Shown piece after piece: positions 7,558-16,305 of a DNA stretch of 39,879 nt. The stretch is from Pseudobutyrivibrio ruminis. Its GTDB lineage: Bacteria > Bacillota > Clostridia > Lachnospirales > Lachnospiraceae. The number at the start of each line of letters is the position of its first letter. Position 1 is the first letter of the stretch. A program made the translations under genes and the position numbers. The notes under the pieces are model-generated. The model did no database searches. It worked only from the letters and a program-made list of their open reading frames with translations, and was not told where the DNA came from. Location of the stretch: the NCBI RefSeq assembly GCF_015057245.1, contig NZ_SVET01000024.1, positions 1 to 39,879 of the forward strand. The letters are read 5' to 3'.

Positions 7558-7743
7558 TTAAATTTCTTCAACTTTTACTAAGTGATTGACCATTCTAAGC
7601 ATTCCTCGAACGCTGTCGTTGTCAGGAAGCTCAACAGTCTTGTTGACCTTTCTAAGGCCAAGTGCTTCTACAGTCTTCTTGTTCTTTGGAACAGCACCGA
7701 TTGTAGACTTTACGAGTGTTACTCTTAACTTCTTCTCTGCCAT
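7558..7743 (-). CDS. rpmD: 50S ribosomal protein L30
   Basis: The 61-residue short bacterial L30 begins MAEKKLRVTLVKSTIG and carries the typical LGLRKVNKTVELPDNDSVRG core. It lies between rpsE (13 nt) and rplO (17 nt), its usual position in the spc operon. Confidence 0.97.
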   Translation of the reverse strand: MAEKKLRVTLVKSTIGAVPKNKKTVEALGLRKVNKTVELPDNDSVRGMLRMVNHLVKVEEI

Positions 7744-7756
7744 TTACCTTTCCTCC

Positions 7757-8266
7757 TTAAGCAAGAATGTCTTCAACTTTCTTGCCACGAGCCTTTGCTA
7801 CTTCCTCAGGTGACTTAAGAGACTTAAGTCCTTCGATTGTAGCAAGAACAACGTTCTGCTTATTTGATGATCCAAGTGACTTTGTACGGATATTTCCGAT
7901 ACCTGCAAGCTCACATACGGCACGAGCTGGACCACCAGCGATGATACCAGTACCTTCTGGTGCCTTCTTAAGAAGTACAGAAGCGCCTGTGTGCTTACCC
8001 TGAATGTCGTGTGTAATACTATGGTTGTCATCAAGCTTAACTGTGATAAGCTTCTTCATAGCATCTTCCTTACCCTTGCGGATAGCTTCTGGAATTTCAG
8101 CTGCCTTGCCAAGTCCAGCGCCAACGTGTCCGTTCTTATCGCCTACTACAACAAGAGCTGTGAAACGCATGTTACGTCCACCCTTAACAACCTTTGTTAC
8201 ACGCTTAATTTCTACAACCTGCTCAGTTAACTCTAACTGGCTAGCGTCAATGATTTCACGTTTCAT
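7757..8266 (-). CDS. rpsE: 30S ribosomal protein S5
   Basis: S5 contributes to decoding fidelity and mRNA helicase activity at the entry channel. The 169 residues contain the double-stranded RNA-binding S5 domain (MRFTALVVVGDKNGHVGAGLG-like stretch at about 32-52) and the C-terminal domain with GTGIIAGGPARAVCELAGI (about 105-123). Length and context are normal. Confidence 0.98.
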   Translation of the reverse strand: MKREIIDASQLELTEQVVEIKRVTKVVKGGRNMRFTALVVVGDKNGHVGAGLGKAAEIPEAIRKGKEDAMKKLITVKLDDNHSITHDIQGKHTGASVLLKKAPEGTGIIAGGPARAVCELAGIGNIRTKSLGSSNKQNVVLATIEGLKSLKSPEEVAKARGKKVEDILA

Positions 8267-8277
8267 GTGTTCTCCTC

Positions 8278-8646
8278 CTAGAATTCTAATCCAGCTTCTC
8301 TAGCTGCATCTGCTAAAGCTGCAACCTTGCCGGCATAAATGTAACCACCTCTGTCGAATACGACTTCCTTGATTCCCTTTTCCTGTGCCTTCTTAGCAAT
8401 AACTGTACCGAGCTTTGTAGCTGCTTCTACGTTATTTGTCTTTGCAAGATCTGCCTTAACGTCTGCGTCAAGAGTAGATGCTGAAACAAGTGTATTTCCG
8501 CATGTATCATCAATAACCTGAACATACATGTGATTGTTGCTTCTGAACACTGCTAAACGTGGTCTTTCTGCAGTACCGGCTAGAGTGTTACGAAGTCTTC
8601 TATGCTTTGTCTGGCGAATTACTGATTTAGATTTCTTACTTACCAT
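8278..8646 (-). CDS. rplR: 50S ribosomal protein L18
   Basis: L18 binds 5S rRNA and anchors it to the 50S subunit. The 122-residue product has the basic N-terminus with RQTKHRRLRNTLAGTAERPR and the core FRSNNHMYVQVIDD. It lies 18 nt after rplF and 11 nt before rpsE. Confidence 0.98.
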   Translation of the reverse strand: MVSKKSKSVIRQTKHRRLRNTLAGTAERPRLAVFRSNNHMYVQVIDDTCGNTLVSASTLDADVKADLAKTNNVEAATKLGTVIAKKAQEKGIKEVVFDRGGYIYAGKVAALADAAREAGLEF

Positions 8647-8664
8647 TTTACATTCACTCCTTTA

Positions 8665-9204
8665 CTATTTCTTACCGGTCTTACCGACTTTACGTCTAAT
8701 AACTTCATCAGCGTACTTAATACCCTTACCCTTATATGGCTCAGGTCTTCTCTTATCTCTGATGTTGGCAGCGTACTGACCAACCTTTTCCTTGTCGATA
8801 CCCTTGATGATAATTTTATTTCCGTCAACTGTTGACTCGATACCCTCTGGATCTTCCATCTCTACTGGGTGTGAGTAACCAAGGTTAAGAGTAAGCTTCT
8901 TACCAGCCTTAGATGCTCTGTAACCTACACCGTTAACTTCAAGAGTCTTCTCATAGCCTGTTGTAACACCAACAACCATGTTGTTGATAAGTGTTCTTGT
9001 AAGACCATGTAAAGACTTCATTTTCTTTAAATCATTAGGTCTAGTAACAACAACTTCTGCACCCTCAAGCTTAATATCCATCTCTGATGGAAGTGTTCTC
9101 TCAAGAGTACCCTTAGGACCTTTTACAGTCACATGATTATTTTCTGCAATCTCAACTGTAACACCAGCTGGAACTGCGATTGGCATTCTTCCTATACGTG
9201 ACAT
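8665..9204 (-). CDS. rplF: 50S ribosomal protein L6
   Basis: L6 sits near the sarcin-ricin loop and the GTPase centre. The 179-residue protein starts MSRIGRMPIAVPAGV and ends with the conserved RDKRRPEPYKGKGIKYADE segment. Two repeated L6 folds account for its length. An 84-nt spacer with no clear signal separates it from rpsH. Confidence 0.98.
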   Translation of the reverse strand: MSRIGRMPIAVPAGVTVEIAENNHVTVKGPKGTLERTLPSEMDIKLEGAEVVVTRPNDLKKMKSLHGLTRTLINNMVVGVTTGYEKTLEVNGVGYRASKAGKKLTLNLGYSHPVEMEDPEGIESTVDGNKIIIKGIDKEKVGQYAANIRDKRRPEPYKGKGIKYADEVIRRKVGKTGKK

Positions 9205-9288
9205 GCCCGTACCTCCTTAAATTTACTGTATGTCCGGCTTCTGTAACCGGGTTATACTTTAGGTAATTAGTTACTTGTTTGGATATGA

Positions 9289-9690
9289 TTACCAAACATA
9301 TGCAAGAACTTCGCCACCAACCTGAAGCTTACGAGCTTCCTTATCTGTGATGATGCCCTTGTTTGTTGAAAGGATAGCGATACCAAGTCCACCTAAAACG
9401 TATGGGATATCGTCCTTACCAGCATAAATACGAAGACCTGGCTTAGAAATTCTCTTAATACCAGAAATAATCTTCTCGTTCTTGTTTGCACCGTACTTTA
9501 ATGTAACACGGATATCCTTGAAGTTACCATTATCAACGATGTCGTACTTTGTGATAAATCCTTCATCTACAAGAATGTCTGCAATTGCAACCTTCATCTT
9601 TGATGCAGGAACATCTACTGTATCATGTTTTGCAGTATTTGCATTACGGATTCTTGTAAGCATATCTGCTATTGGATCACTCATTGTCAT
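9289..9690 (-). CDS. rpsH: 30S ribosomal protein S8
   Basis: S8 binds the central domain of 16S rRNA and in other bacteria represses the spc operon. The 133 residues begin MTMSDPIADMLTRIRNAN and end LGGLGIAILSTNKGIITDKEA-like and GGEVLAYVW, as in the family. The first ATG is used because AGGAGG is upstream of it. A second ATG lies two codons later. Confidence 0.97.
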   Translation of the reverse strand: MTMSDPIADMLTRIRNANTAKHDTVDVPASKMKVAIADILVDEGFITKYDIVDNGNFKDIRVTLKYGANKNEKIISGIKRISKPGLRIYAGKDDIPYVLGGLGIAILSTNKGIITDKEARKLQVGGEVLAYVW

Positions 9691-9730
9691 GATGCAATTT
9701 CCTCCTAATTATCAATCTGTGCTCGTTATC

Positions 9731-9916
9731 TTACCATGAAGCTTTCTTTACGCCAGGGATCTGTCCCTTGTAAGCTAACTCACGGAAACATACTCTACAA
9801 ATACCATACTTTCTAAGGTATGCATGTGGACGACCGCAGATTTTGCAACGACTGTACTCTTGTGTAGAGAACTTTGCTGTGCGCTGCTGCTTTACTTTCA
9901 TTGACTTCTTTGCCAT
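9731..9916 (-). CDS. rpsN: 30S ribosomal protein S14, zinc type (type Z)
   Basis: The 61-residue form has C24, C27, C40 and C43 in two CxxC pairs (RCKICGRP and ICRVCF), the zinc-ribbon of type-Z S14. An in-frame extension upstream to 9985 overlaps rplE and is not supported. The ATG at 9914-9916 has GGAGGA just upstream. It lies 10 nt after rplE. Confidence 0.97.
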   Translation of the reverse strand: MAKKSMKVKQQRTAKFSTQEYSRCKICGRPHAYLRKYGICRVCFRELAYKGQIPGVKKASW

Positions 9917-9926
9917 AACTTTCCTC

Positions 9927-10472
9927 CTATGCTTCCTTAGCGAAAGGCATATTGAATAAACGAAGTAATTCTCTAGCCTCTTCATCTGTCTTAGCTGTAG
10001 TTACGAAGATAATGTCCATACCACGAGTCTTGTCAATCTTATCGTACTCAATCTCAGGGAAGATGATCTGCTCCTTGATACCAAGTGCATAATTTCCTCT
10101 ACCATCGAATGAATTAGGATTAACACCTCTGAAGTCACGAACACGTGGGAGTGCAAGATTGATAAGACGATCTGCGAACTCATACATCTTCTCTCCACGA
10201 AGTGTAGTCTTACAGCCAATTGCCATACCTTCACGAATCTTGAAGTTAGCAACTGAATTCTTTGCCTTTGTTGTAACAGCTTTCTGGCCTGTAATCATTT
10301 CCATATCCTTGACTGCAGACTCAAGAAGCTTAGCATTGTCCTTTGCTTCGCCAACACCCATGTTGACAACGATCTTTTCGATCTTAGGAACTTCCATAAT
10401 ATTCTTGTATCCAAACTTCTCAACCATTGCTGGTACGATTTCATTAAGATACTGATCTTTTAATCTACTCAA
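9927..10472 (-). CDS. rplE: 50S ribosomal protein L5
   Basis: L5 binds 5S rRNA and contacts P-site tRNA. The 181-residue product starts MSRLKDQYLNEIVPAM and carries KIEKIVVNMGVGEA, ALPRVRDFRGVNPNSFDGRG and the C-terminal MDIIFVTTAKTDEEARELL, all typical. Length is normal. Confidence 0.98.
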   Translation of the reverse strand: MSRLKDQYLNEIVPAMVEKFGYKNIMEVPKIEKIVVNMGVGEAKDNAKLLESAVKDMEMITGQKAVTTKAKNSVANFKIREGMAIGCKTTLRGEKMYEFADRLINLALPRVRDFRGVNPNSFDGRGNYALGIKEQIIFPEIEYDKIDKTRGMDIIFVTTAKTDEEARELLRLFNMPFAKEA

Positions 10473-10494
10473 CGAACTGTTCTCCTTTCTTCAA

Positions 10495-10806
10495 TTAGTC
10501 AATAACCTCGCCGGTCTTCTTTGCGAAACGGACTTTTTTGTCTCCGTCCATCTTGAAACCAACACGTGTAGGCTGACCGTTATGAAGTAACATAACATTT
10601 GAAGCATCGATAGGAGCTTCCTGCTCGATGATACCACCTGCCTGGTTGGCCATGCTAGGCTTAACATGACGCTTTACCATGTTAACACCTTCAACTGTAA
10701 CGGTGTTATTCTTCTTATCTACTGCGATAACCTTACCTTCGTTGTTTACATCGCCACCTGCGATTACACGAACAGTATCGCCTTTTTTAATTTTCATAGT
10801 TGCCAT
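10495..10806 (-). CDS. rplX: 50S ribosomal protein L24
   Basis: L24 is an early assembly protein at the exit-tunnel rim. The 103-residue product starts MATMKIKKGDTVRVIAGGD and contains a KOW domain. The chosen ATG has GGAGG 9 nt upstream. An in-frame extension to 10848 would overlap rplN and lacks family similarity. Confidence 0.96.
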   Translation of the reverse strand: MATMKIKKGDTVRVIAGGDVNNEGKVIAVDKKNNTVTVEGVNMVKRHVKPSMANQAGGIIEQEAPIDASNVMLLHNGQPTRVGFKMDGDKKVRFAKKTGEVID

Positions 10807-10819
10807 TCTACTCTTCCTC

Positions 10820-11188
10820 CTACAATACTTCTGGAGCGAGAGAAACAATCTTCATGAACTGCTTCTCACGAAGCTCTCTAGCTACAGGTCCAAAAATACG
10901 AGTTCCTCTTGGAGTCTTGTCATCTTTAATGATGACTGCAGCATTTTCATCAAACTTGATATAAGAACCATCTTTACGACGGGCACCTTTAACTGAACGA
11001 ACAACTACTGCCTTAACAACGTCACCCTTCTTTACAACGCCACCTGGTGTTGCATCTTTAACGGTAGCAGTAATTACGTCGCCAATATTGGCATATCTTC
11101 TTGTAGATCCACCCATAACACGGATAACAAGGATTTCCTTTGCTCCTGTATTATCGGCTACCTTTAATCTACTTTCCTGTTGTACCAT
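10820..11188 (-). CDS. rplN: 50S ribosomal protein L14
   Basis: L14 forms an intersubunit bridge with 16S rRNA. The 122-residue product starts MVQQESRLKVADNTGAKEI and ends FMKIVSLAPEVL, matching the invariant family length and ends. It lies 18 nt after rpsQ. Confidence 0.98.
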   Translation of the reverse strand: MVQQESRLKVADNTGAKEILVIRVMGGSTRRYANIGDVITATVKDATPGGVVKKGDVVKAVVVRSVKGARRKDGSYIKFDENAAVIIKDDKTPRGTRIFGPVARELREKQFMKIVSLAPEVL

Positions 11189-11206
11189 TATAGTAGCCTC
11201 CTTTAA

Positions 11207-11461
11207 TTATTTTGCTCTCTCGATAACTTCAACAAGTCTCCATCTCTTATCTTTAGAAAGTGGTCTTGTCTCCATTACCTTTACTGTATCTCCGATGTGA
11301 GCGTCGCCGTTCTCATCGTGAGCCTTAAGCTTATATGTCTTCTTAACGATCTTGTTGTAAAGTGGATGCTTTACATTGTCACGGATTGCAACAACGATTG
11401 TCTTATCCATCTTGTCGCTTACAACAACACCTGTACGTGTTTTTCTTAAGTTTCTTTCCAC
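11207..11461 (-). CDS. rpsQ: 30S ribosomal protein S17
   Basis: The 84-residue OB-fold protein starts MERNLRKTRTGVVVSDKMDK and carries HDENGDAHIGDTVKVMETRPLS, typical of S17. The start codon is GTG with AAAGGAG about 10 nt upstream. It binds 16S rRNA early in 30S assembly. Confidence 0.97.
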   Translation of the reverse strand: MERNLRKTRTGVVVSDKMDKTIVVAIRDNVKHPLYNKIVKKTYKLKAHDENGDAHIGDTVKVMETRPLSKDKRWRLVEVIERAK

Positions 11462-11500
11462 GTCTTTGATCTCCTTTCAAATAGTTAAGATTCTAATCAA

Positions 11501-11707
11501 TTATGCGTTCTTCTCAGCTTCTGTGATAACAGTCTGAATACGAGCGATGTTACGACGAACCTCACGGATTCTTGCTGTATTGTCTAACTGATTTGTAGCA
11601 TTCTGGAATCTTAAGTTGAAAAGTTCTTTCTTAGCTTCTACGAGCTGAGCATTAAGCTCTGCTACTGAAGTGTTCTTTAAATCTTCTACGTACTTTGTAT
11701 TCTTCAT
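11501..11707 (-). CDS. rpmC: 50S ribosomal protein L29
   Basis: The 68-residue, two-helix protein has the family core LVEAKKELFNLRFQNATNQL followed by IREVRRNIARIQTV. L29 lies at the exit tunnel and helps form the docking site for trigger factor and SRP. Its ATG overlaps the rplP stop by 1 nt. Confidence 0.97.
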   Translation of the reverse strand: MKNTKYVEDLKNTSVAELNAQLVEAKKELFNLRFQNATNQLDNTARIREVRRNIARIQTVITEAEKNA

Positions 11708-12135
11708 TATGCTTCACCGCCTTCTAAATCCTCACGGGAAACTATCTTGCACTTGCAAGGAAGTTTATGTGTAGCGAGACGAAGTGCTTCTCTAGCAACT
11801 TCCTCAGATACTCCTGAGATCTCGAATAATACACGGCCCGGCTTAACAACAGCTACCCAATATTCAAGTGTTCCCTTACCTGAACCCATTCGAGTTTCAG
11901 CAGGTTTTGCAGTAACTGGCTTGTCTGGGAAAATCTTAATCCAAACCTTACCACCACGCTTAATGTAACGTGTCATAGCGATACGAGCTGCTTCGATCTG
12001 GTTTGACTTGATCCAAGCTGGCTCTGTTGCAACGATACCATACTCACCGTAAGATATCTTATTTCCTCTTGAAGCTTTTCCAGCCATGTTCCCACGGAAC
12101 TGCTTTCTATGCTTCGCTCTCTTTGGCATTAACAT
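11707..12135 (-). CDS. rplP: 50S ribosomal protein L16
   Basis: L16 helps position A-site tRNA. The 142-residue product starts MLMPKRAKHRKQFRGNM and contains FPDKPVTAKPAETRMGSGKG and the C-terminal ATHKLPCKCKIV. The chosen ATG lies 1 nt after the rpsC stop and has GGAGGAG in the rpsC 3' end. A longer frame to 12183 lies inside rpsC and is not supported. Confidence 0.97.
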   Translation of the reverse strand: MLMPKRAKHRKQFRGNMAGKASRGNKISYGEYGIVATEPAWIKSNQIEAARIAMTRYIKRGGKVWIKIFPDKPVTAKPAETRMGSGKGTLEYWVAVVKPGRVLFEISGVSEEVAREALRLATHKLPCKCKIVSREDLEGGEA

Positions 12136-12136
12136 A

Positions 12137-12796
12137 TTATTGAGCTCCTCCTTCCACATTCTTTCTCTTTGGAAGTACTTCACCCTTATAGATCCAAACC
12201 TTTACGCCAACCTTACCATAAGTAGTGTCAGCCTCAGCGAATCCATAATCGATATCAGCACGAAGTGTCTGAAGTGGAATAGTACCTTCATTGTAAGACT
12301 CTGAACGAGCCATATCAGCACCACCAAGACGTCCTGAACAGCTTGTCTTGATACCCTTGATACCAGTCTTCATAGCGCGACCCATGCAAGACTTCATTGC
12401 TCTACGGAATGATACACGGTTCTCAAGCTGGCCAGCGATGTTCTCAGCAACGAGCTGTGCATCACGATCTGGTCTCTTGATTTCCTTGATATCAACAACA
12501 AGCTTATCGCTTGTCTGCTTCTGGAGCTCAGTCTTAATCTTGTCGATTTCAGCGCCGCCCTTACCGATAACAACGCCTGGCTTTGCTGTATAAACAGTAA
12601 CCTTTACTCTACCAGCAGCGCGCTCGATTTCAATCTTAGAAACGCCTGCAGCGTAAAGCTTCTTCTTAAGAAATTTTCTGATATTATAGTCTTCAACTAA
12701 GTAGTCTGAGAAGTTCTCGCCCTCAGCGTACCACTTAGAATCCCAGTCCTTAATAACACCGACTCTTAAGCCATGAGGATTAACTTTCTGTCCCAT
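12137..12796 (-). CDS. rpsC: 30S ribosomal protein S3
   Basis: S3 lines the mRNA entry channel. The 219 residues start MGQKVNPHGLRVGVIKDWDS. A KH domain is present with PGVVIGKGGAEIDKI (about residues 73-87), and the C-terminal S3 domain has RLGGADMARSE (about 159-169). Length is normal. Confidence 0.98.
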   Translation of the reverse strand: MGQKVNPHGLRVGVIKDWDSKWYAEGENFSDYLVEDYNIRKFLKKKLYAAGVSKIEIERAAGRVKVTVYTAKPGVVIGKGGAEIDKIKTELQKQTSDKLVVDIKEIKRPDRDAQLVAENIAGQLENRVSFRRAMKSCMGRAMKTGIKGIKTSCSGRLGGADMARSESYNEGTIPLQTLRADIDYGFAEADTTYGKVGVKVWIYKGEVLPKRKNVEGGAQ

Positions 12797-12807
12797 GTTT
12801 TGCCTCC

Positions 12808-13197
12808 TTAATTTTTCTGATCAAGCACGATTGTGAGGTGGCTCATTCTCTTTTCGATTCTGTAAGCTCTACCCTGTGCTCTTGGTCTGATTCTCTTCAT
12901 TGTAGGTCCCTTGTTTGCATAGCACTCAGCTACTACGAGGTCCTTACGATCTAAGCCGTTATTGTTCTCAGCGTTTGCAATAGCAGACTTAAGTAATTTT
13001 TCTATAACGCTTGAAGCGTATCTTGGATTGTACATTACGATAGCAAGTGCTGTATCAACATCCTTACCACGAATGGCATCAAGTACGAAACAAGCCTTCT
13101 GAACTGACATTCTAGCATAAGATAACTTTGCTGAAGGTCTTGTATCCTTTACATCGTTTCTCTCACGTTTAATTTGAGATCTATGTCCCTTAGCCAT
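12808..13197 (-). CDS. rplV: 50S ribosomal protein L22
   Basis: L22 lines the peptide exit tunnel. The 129-residue protein has the tunnel-loop region with RAQGRAYRIEKRMSHLTIVL near the end and ARMSVQKACFVLDAIRGKDV in the N-terminal half. It is slightly longer than E. coli L22 owing to a basic N-terminal extension (residues 1-20). Confidence 0.98.
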   Translation of the reverse strand: MAKGHRSQIKRERNDVKDTRPSAKLSYARMSVQKACFVLDAIRGKDVDTALAIVMYNPRYASSVIEKLLKSAIANAENNNGLDRKDLVVAECYANKGPTMKRIRPRAQGRAYRIEKRMSHLTIVLDQKN

Positions 13198-13219
13198 GAT
13201 AAAAACTCCTTTCTGTTAA

Positions 13220-13501
13220 TTAGCGTACCTTTGACTTCTTTTCGTCTTTGCCATGACCTCTGTAGGTTCTAGTAGCAACGAATTCACCAAGCTTGTGTCC
13301 AACCATGTCTTCTGTAACATATACTGGAACATGCTTTCTACCGTCATGTACTGCAATTGTATGTCCAACCATCTGTGGGAAGATTGTAGAACGACGTGAC
13401 CATGTCTTGATAACTGACTTGTCGCCGCTTGCGTTCATAGCATCAACCTTCTTTAATAAGCTTGCATCAGCAAATGGTCCTTTTTTTAATGAACGTGCCA
13501 T
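13220..13501 (-). CDS. rpsS: 30S ribosomal protein S19
   Basis: The 93-residue protein begins MARSLKKGPFADASLLKKVD and includes GHTIAVHDGRKHVPVYVTEDMVGHKLGEF-like family core. It sits in the 30S head with S13. It follows rplB by 11 nt. Confidence 0.98.
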   Translation of the reverse strand: MARSLKKGPFADASLLKKVDAMNASGDKSVIKTWSRRSTIFPQMVGHTIAVHDGRKHVPVYVTEDMVGHKLGEFVATRTYRGHGKDEKKSKVR

Positions 13502-13512
13502 GTGTATCCTCC

Positions 13513-14355
13513 TTACTTGATTGCTCTACCATCGCGTCTTCTTACGATGAGCTTGTTAGACTGCTTGTGCTTCTTTCTTGTCTTGAGACCAAGAGCTGGC
13601 TTGCCCCAAGGTGTGCATGGACCTGGACGTCCGATAGGAGCGCGGCCCTCACCACCACCATGTGGATGGTCATTAGGGTTCATAACAGAACCACGAACTG
13701 TAGGTCTGATACCCATGTGTCTCTTACGACCAGCTTTACCGATCTTAACAAGGTTGTGATCACCGTTACCGATTACACCGATTGATGCACGGCAGTTAAG
13801 AGGTACCATTCTCATTTCGCCTGAAGGAAGACGAAGTGTAGCGTACTTACCTTCTTTAGCCATGAGCTGAGCTGAGTTACCAGCTGAACGAACAAGCTGT
13901 CCGCCACGTCCTGGATAAAGCTCGATATTGTGAATAAGTGTACCAACTGGAATCTTCTCGAGTGGTAAGCAGTTACCAACTCTAACTTCAGCGTCAGCAC
14001 CGTTCATAACTGTCATGCCGTCTGTAAGACCAGCTGGAGCAAGGATGTAAGCCTTCTCGCCGTCTGCGTAGCAGATAAGAGCGATGTTAGCTGTTCTGTT
14101 TGGATCGTACTCGATACCAATAACCTTTGCAGGAATTCCATCCTTATTTCTCTTGAAATCAATAAGTCTATATTTCTGTCTGTTACCGCCACCGTGATGT
14201 CTAACGGTAATCTTACCCTGATTGTTACGACCAGCGTGCTTCTTTAATGAAACAACAAGTGACTTCTCTGGAGATGTCTTTGTGATCTCAGCGAAATCTG
14301 AACCAGTCATATTTCTTCTAGAAGGTGTATATGGGTTATATGTCTTAATTCCCAT
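13513..14355 (-). CDS. rplB: 50S ribosomal protein L2
   Basis: L2 is required for subunit joining and peptidyl transferase activity. The 280 residues start MGIKTYNPYTPSRRNMTGSD and include the region MNPNDHPHGGGEGRAPIGRP (about 226-245), with the histidine conserved near the active site. Length is normal. Confidence 0.98.
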   Translation of the reverse strand: MGIKTYNPYTPSRRNMTGSDFAEITKTSPEKSLVVSLKKHAGRNNQGKITVRHHGGGNRQKYRLIDFKRNKDGIPAKVIGIEYDPNRTANIALICYADGEKAYILAPAGLTDGMTVMNGADAEVRVGNCLPLEKIPVGTLIHNIELYPGRGGQLVRSAGNSAQLMAKEGKYATLRLPSGEMRMVPLNCRASIGVIGNGDHNLVKIGKAGRKRHMGIRPTVRGSVMNPNDHPHGGGEGRAPIGRPGPCTPWGKPALGLKTRKKHKQSNKLIVRRRDGRAIK

Positions 14356-14436
14356 TTTGTTTCTCCTTTCGTTTACTCGTTTATTATCGCGCTCGACTGC
14401 GCATAAAATTAATTAACTCTTGCCTTAAGCTATATC

Positions 14437-14736
14437 TTAAAGACCTGAGAAAATCTCGATATCTTTGCTATCAGCTGTAAGCTGAACGATAGCTTTCTTT
14501 GTCTTTGCTGTCTTACCGAATGTCATTCCACGTCTCTTTGTCTTGCCATCAGCGTTCATTGTGTTAACTGAAGCAACCTTTACTCCGTCGAACATCTTCT
14601 CAACAGCTTCCTTAATCATTGTCTTGTTAGCTTCTGGATGAACTAAGAATGTGTACTTCTTCTCAGCCATAGCGTTCATTGACTTTTCTGTGATTACAGG
14701 TTTAAGGATTACGTCATAATACTGTACATTTGCCAT
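14437..14736 (-). CDS. rplW: 50S ribosomal protein L23
   Basis: L23 is at the tunnel exit and is the docking site for trigger factor and SRP. The 99-residue product starts MANVQYYDVILKPVITEKSM and carries KYTFLVHPEANKTMIKEAVE. Its start overlaps the rplD stop by 1 nt, and 81 nt with a small GC hairpin separate it from rplB. Confidence 0.97.
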   Translation of the reverse strand: MANVQYYDVILKPVITEKSMNAMAEKKYTFLVHPEANKTMIKEAVEKMFDGVKVASVNTMNADGKTKRRGMTFGKTAKTKKAIVQLTADSKDIEIFSGL

Positions 14737-15356
14737 TATGCATATACCTCCTGAATCTGATCTACAGCAGCCTTTGTTACAACTACTGTGTTGTACTTAA
14801 GGATGTCATAAACGTTGATTGTGTTTGTAAGAGCTGTCTTAACTGTAGGAATGTTCTTTGCAGACATAACTACGTTCTTGTCATTTGTATCAAGAACAAC
14901 AAGTGCCTTCTCAACGTTAAGGTTTGTTAATACCTTTGCAAAATCCTTTGTCTTAATAGCGTCAAACTTAAGCTCGTCAACAACGATGAACTTGTTCTCG
15001 TTAACTGCAGAAGTGAGTACAGACTTAAGAGCTGCTCTCTTCTCCTTCTTGTTGAGCTTAAATGAATAATCTCTTGGTGTTGGAGCGAATACTACGCCAC
15101 CACCTGTCCACTGTGGAGATCTTGTAGAACCCTGTCTTGCATGACCTGTTCCCTTCTGTCTCCAAGGTTTTCTACCACCACCAGAAACCTCAGAACGAGT
15201 CTTAGCCTTCTGTGTTCCCTGACGGTTATTTGCAAGCTGCTGGACAACTGCCATGTGAACTAAGTGCTCATTAATCTCAACTGCGAAGATGCTGTCGTTA
15301 AGATCCATGGTGCCAACTTCTTTGCCTTCCATATTATATACGGATACTTTAGCCAT
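14736..15356 (-). CDS. rplD: 50S ribosomal protein L4
   Basis: L4 lines the exit tunnel and in some bacteria represses its own S10 operon by binding the leader. The 206-residue product carries the tunnel-loop motif RKPWRQKGTGHARQGSTRSP (about residues 62-81), as in the family. It lies 29 nt after rplC. Confidence 0.97.
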   Translation of the reverse strand: MAKVSVYNMEGKEVGTMDLNDSIFAVEINEHLVHMAVVQQLANNRQGTQKAKTRSEVSGGGRKPWRQKGTGHARQGSTRSPQWTGGGVVFAPTPRDYSFKLNKKEKRAALKSVLTSAVNENKFIVVDELKFDAIKTKDFAKVLTNLNVEKALVVLDTNDKNVVMSAKNIPTVKTALTNTINVYDILKYNTVVVTKAAVDQIQEVYA

Positions 15357-15385
15357 CGCTAAGTTCCTCCTTTCCTATCGTAAGA

Positions 15386-16069
15386 TTACTTTCCTGCTTT
15401 AACTGACTCTTTAATTGTTACAAGAGACTTCTTAGGTCCTGGAACAGCACCCTTTACTAAAAGCAGATTATTTTCAACATCAACACGTACAATCTCAAGG
15501 TTCTGGATTGTTACTTTGTTTCCGCCCATCTGACCTGGCATACCCTTGCCCTTGAATACACGGCTAGGTGAAGAACAAGCACCATTTGAACCCTGGTGTC
15601 TGTGGAACTTAGAACCGTGAGCCATAGGGCCTCTGTGCTGGCCTAATCTCTTGATAGCGCCCTGGAATCCCTTACCCTTTGAAGTAGCTGTTGCATCAAC
15701 CTTGTCGCCAGCTTCAAAGATATCAGCCTTGATTTCCTGAGCAAGTGCATAATCTGCACAATTATCAAATCTGAACTCTCTAACAAATCTCTTTGGCTCA
15801 ACACCAGCCTTATCGAAGTGACCCTTCTCTGGCTTGTTTACGCCATTGCGATGAATAATTTCTTTGCGTCCGTTTGCATCCTTATTAACAAGCTTTACTT
15901 TCTTGTCAACAAAGCCAACCTGAACAGCATCGTAACCATCATTTTCTACTGTCTTAATCTGTGTAACAACACATGGACCTGCAGAAAGTACAGTTACAGG
16001 AATAAGCTCGCCGCCTTCATTGAAGACCTGAGTCATTCCGACCTTTGTAGCTAAAATAGCTTTCTTCAT
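15386..16069 (-). CDS. rplC: 50S ribosomal protein L3
   Basis: L3 is an early assembly protein reaching the peptidyl transferase centre. The 227 residues start MKKAILATKVGMTQVFNEGG and include KGFQGAIKRLGQHRGPMAHGS and GSNGACSSPSRVFKGKGMPG (about residues 135-185). It lies 236 nt after rpsJ, far more than usual, behind a structured spacer. Confidence 0.98.
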   Translation of the reverse strand: MKKAILATKVGMTQVFNEGGELIPVTVLSAGPCVVTQIKTVENDGYDAVQVGFVDKKVKLVNKDANGRKEIIHRNGVNKPEKGHFDKAGVEPKRFVREFRFDNCADYALAQEIKADIFEAGDKVDATATSKGKGFQGAIKRLGQHRGPMAHGSKFHRHQGSNGACSSPSRVFKGKGMPGQMGGNKVTIQNLEIVRVDVENNLLLVKGAVPGPKKSLVTIKESVKAGK

Positions 16070-16092
16070 GTTTTCTTACCTCCATTTTCTAC

Positions 16093-16245
16093 AGCGGAAC
16101 GCTTCTTGCCCAAAACTATGGGGTAGCGGAACCGTTCATCCTAGAACAGTGTCATATAAGTGGAATAAGATAATGACGCTCGCCATTATAATTCGCCATG
16201 CGAATGAGGCTCGCGGATGTTCATGATTTTAAGTTAAAATCATGA
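16093..16245 (-). promoter_or_regulatory. structured rplC leader within the S10 operon
   Basis: The 236-nt rpsJ-rplC spacer contains three structures. A perfect 12-bp palindromic stem, TCATGATTTTAA against TTAAAATCATGA, lies at 16221-16245. A hairpin ATTCGC/GCGAAT at 16191-16205 is flanked by two GCTCGC direct repeats. A compound hairpin at about 16099-16128 (CGCT..AGCG around CCCA..TGGG) is bracketed by two direct AGCGGAAC repeats. No gene fits. Control of rplC is an inference. Confidence 0.4.
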
Positions 16246-16305
16246 AAAAGCTTATTACTTCTATATAAAACCATCTTGGATGTTTTCTTAATTAAATGAA
16301 CTCAA

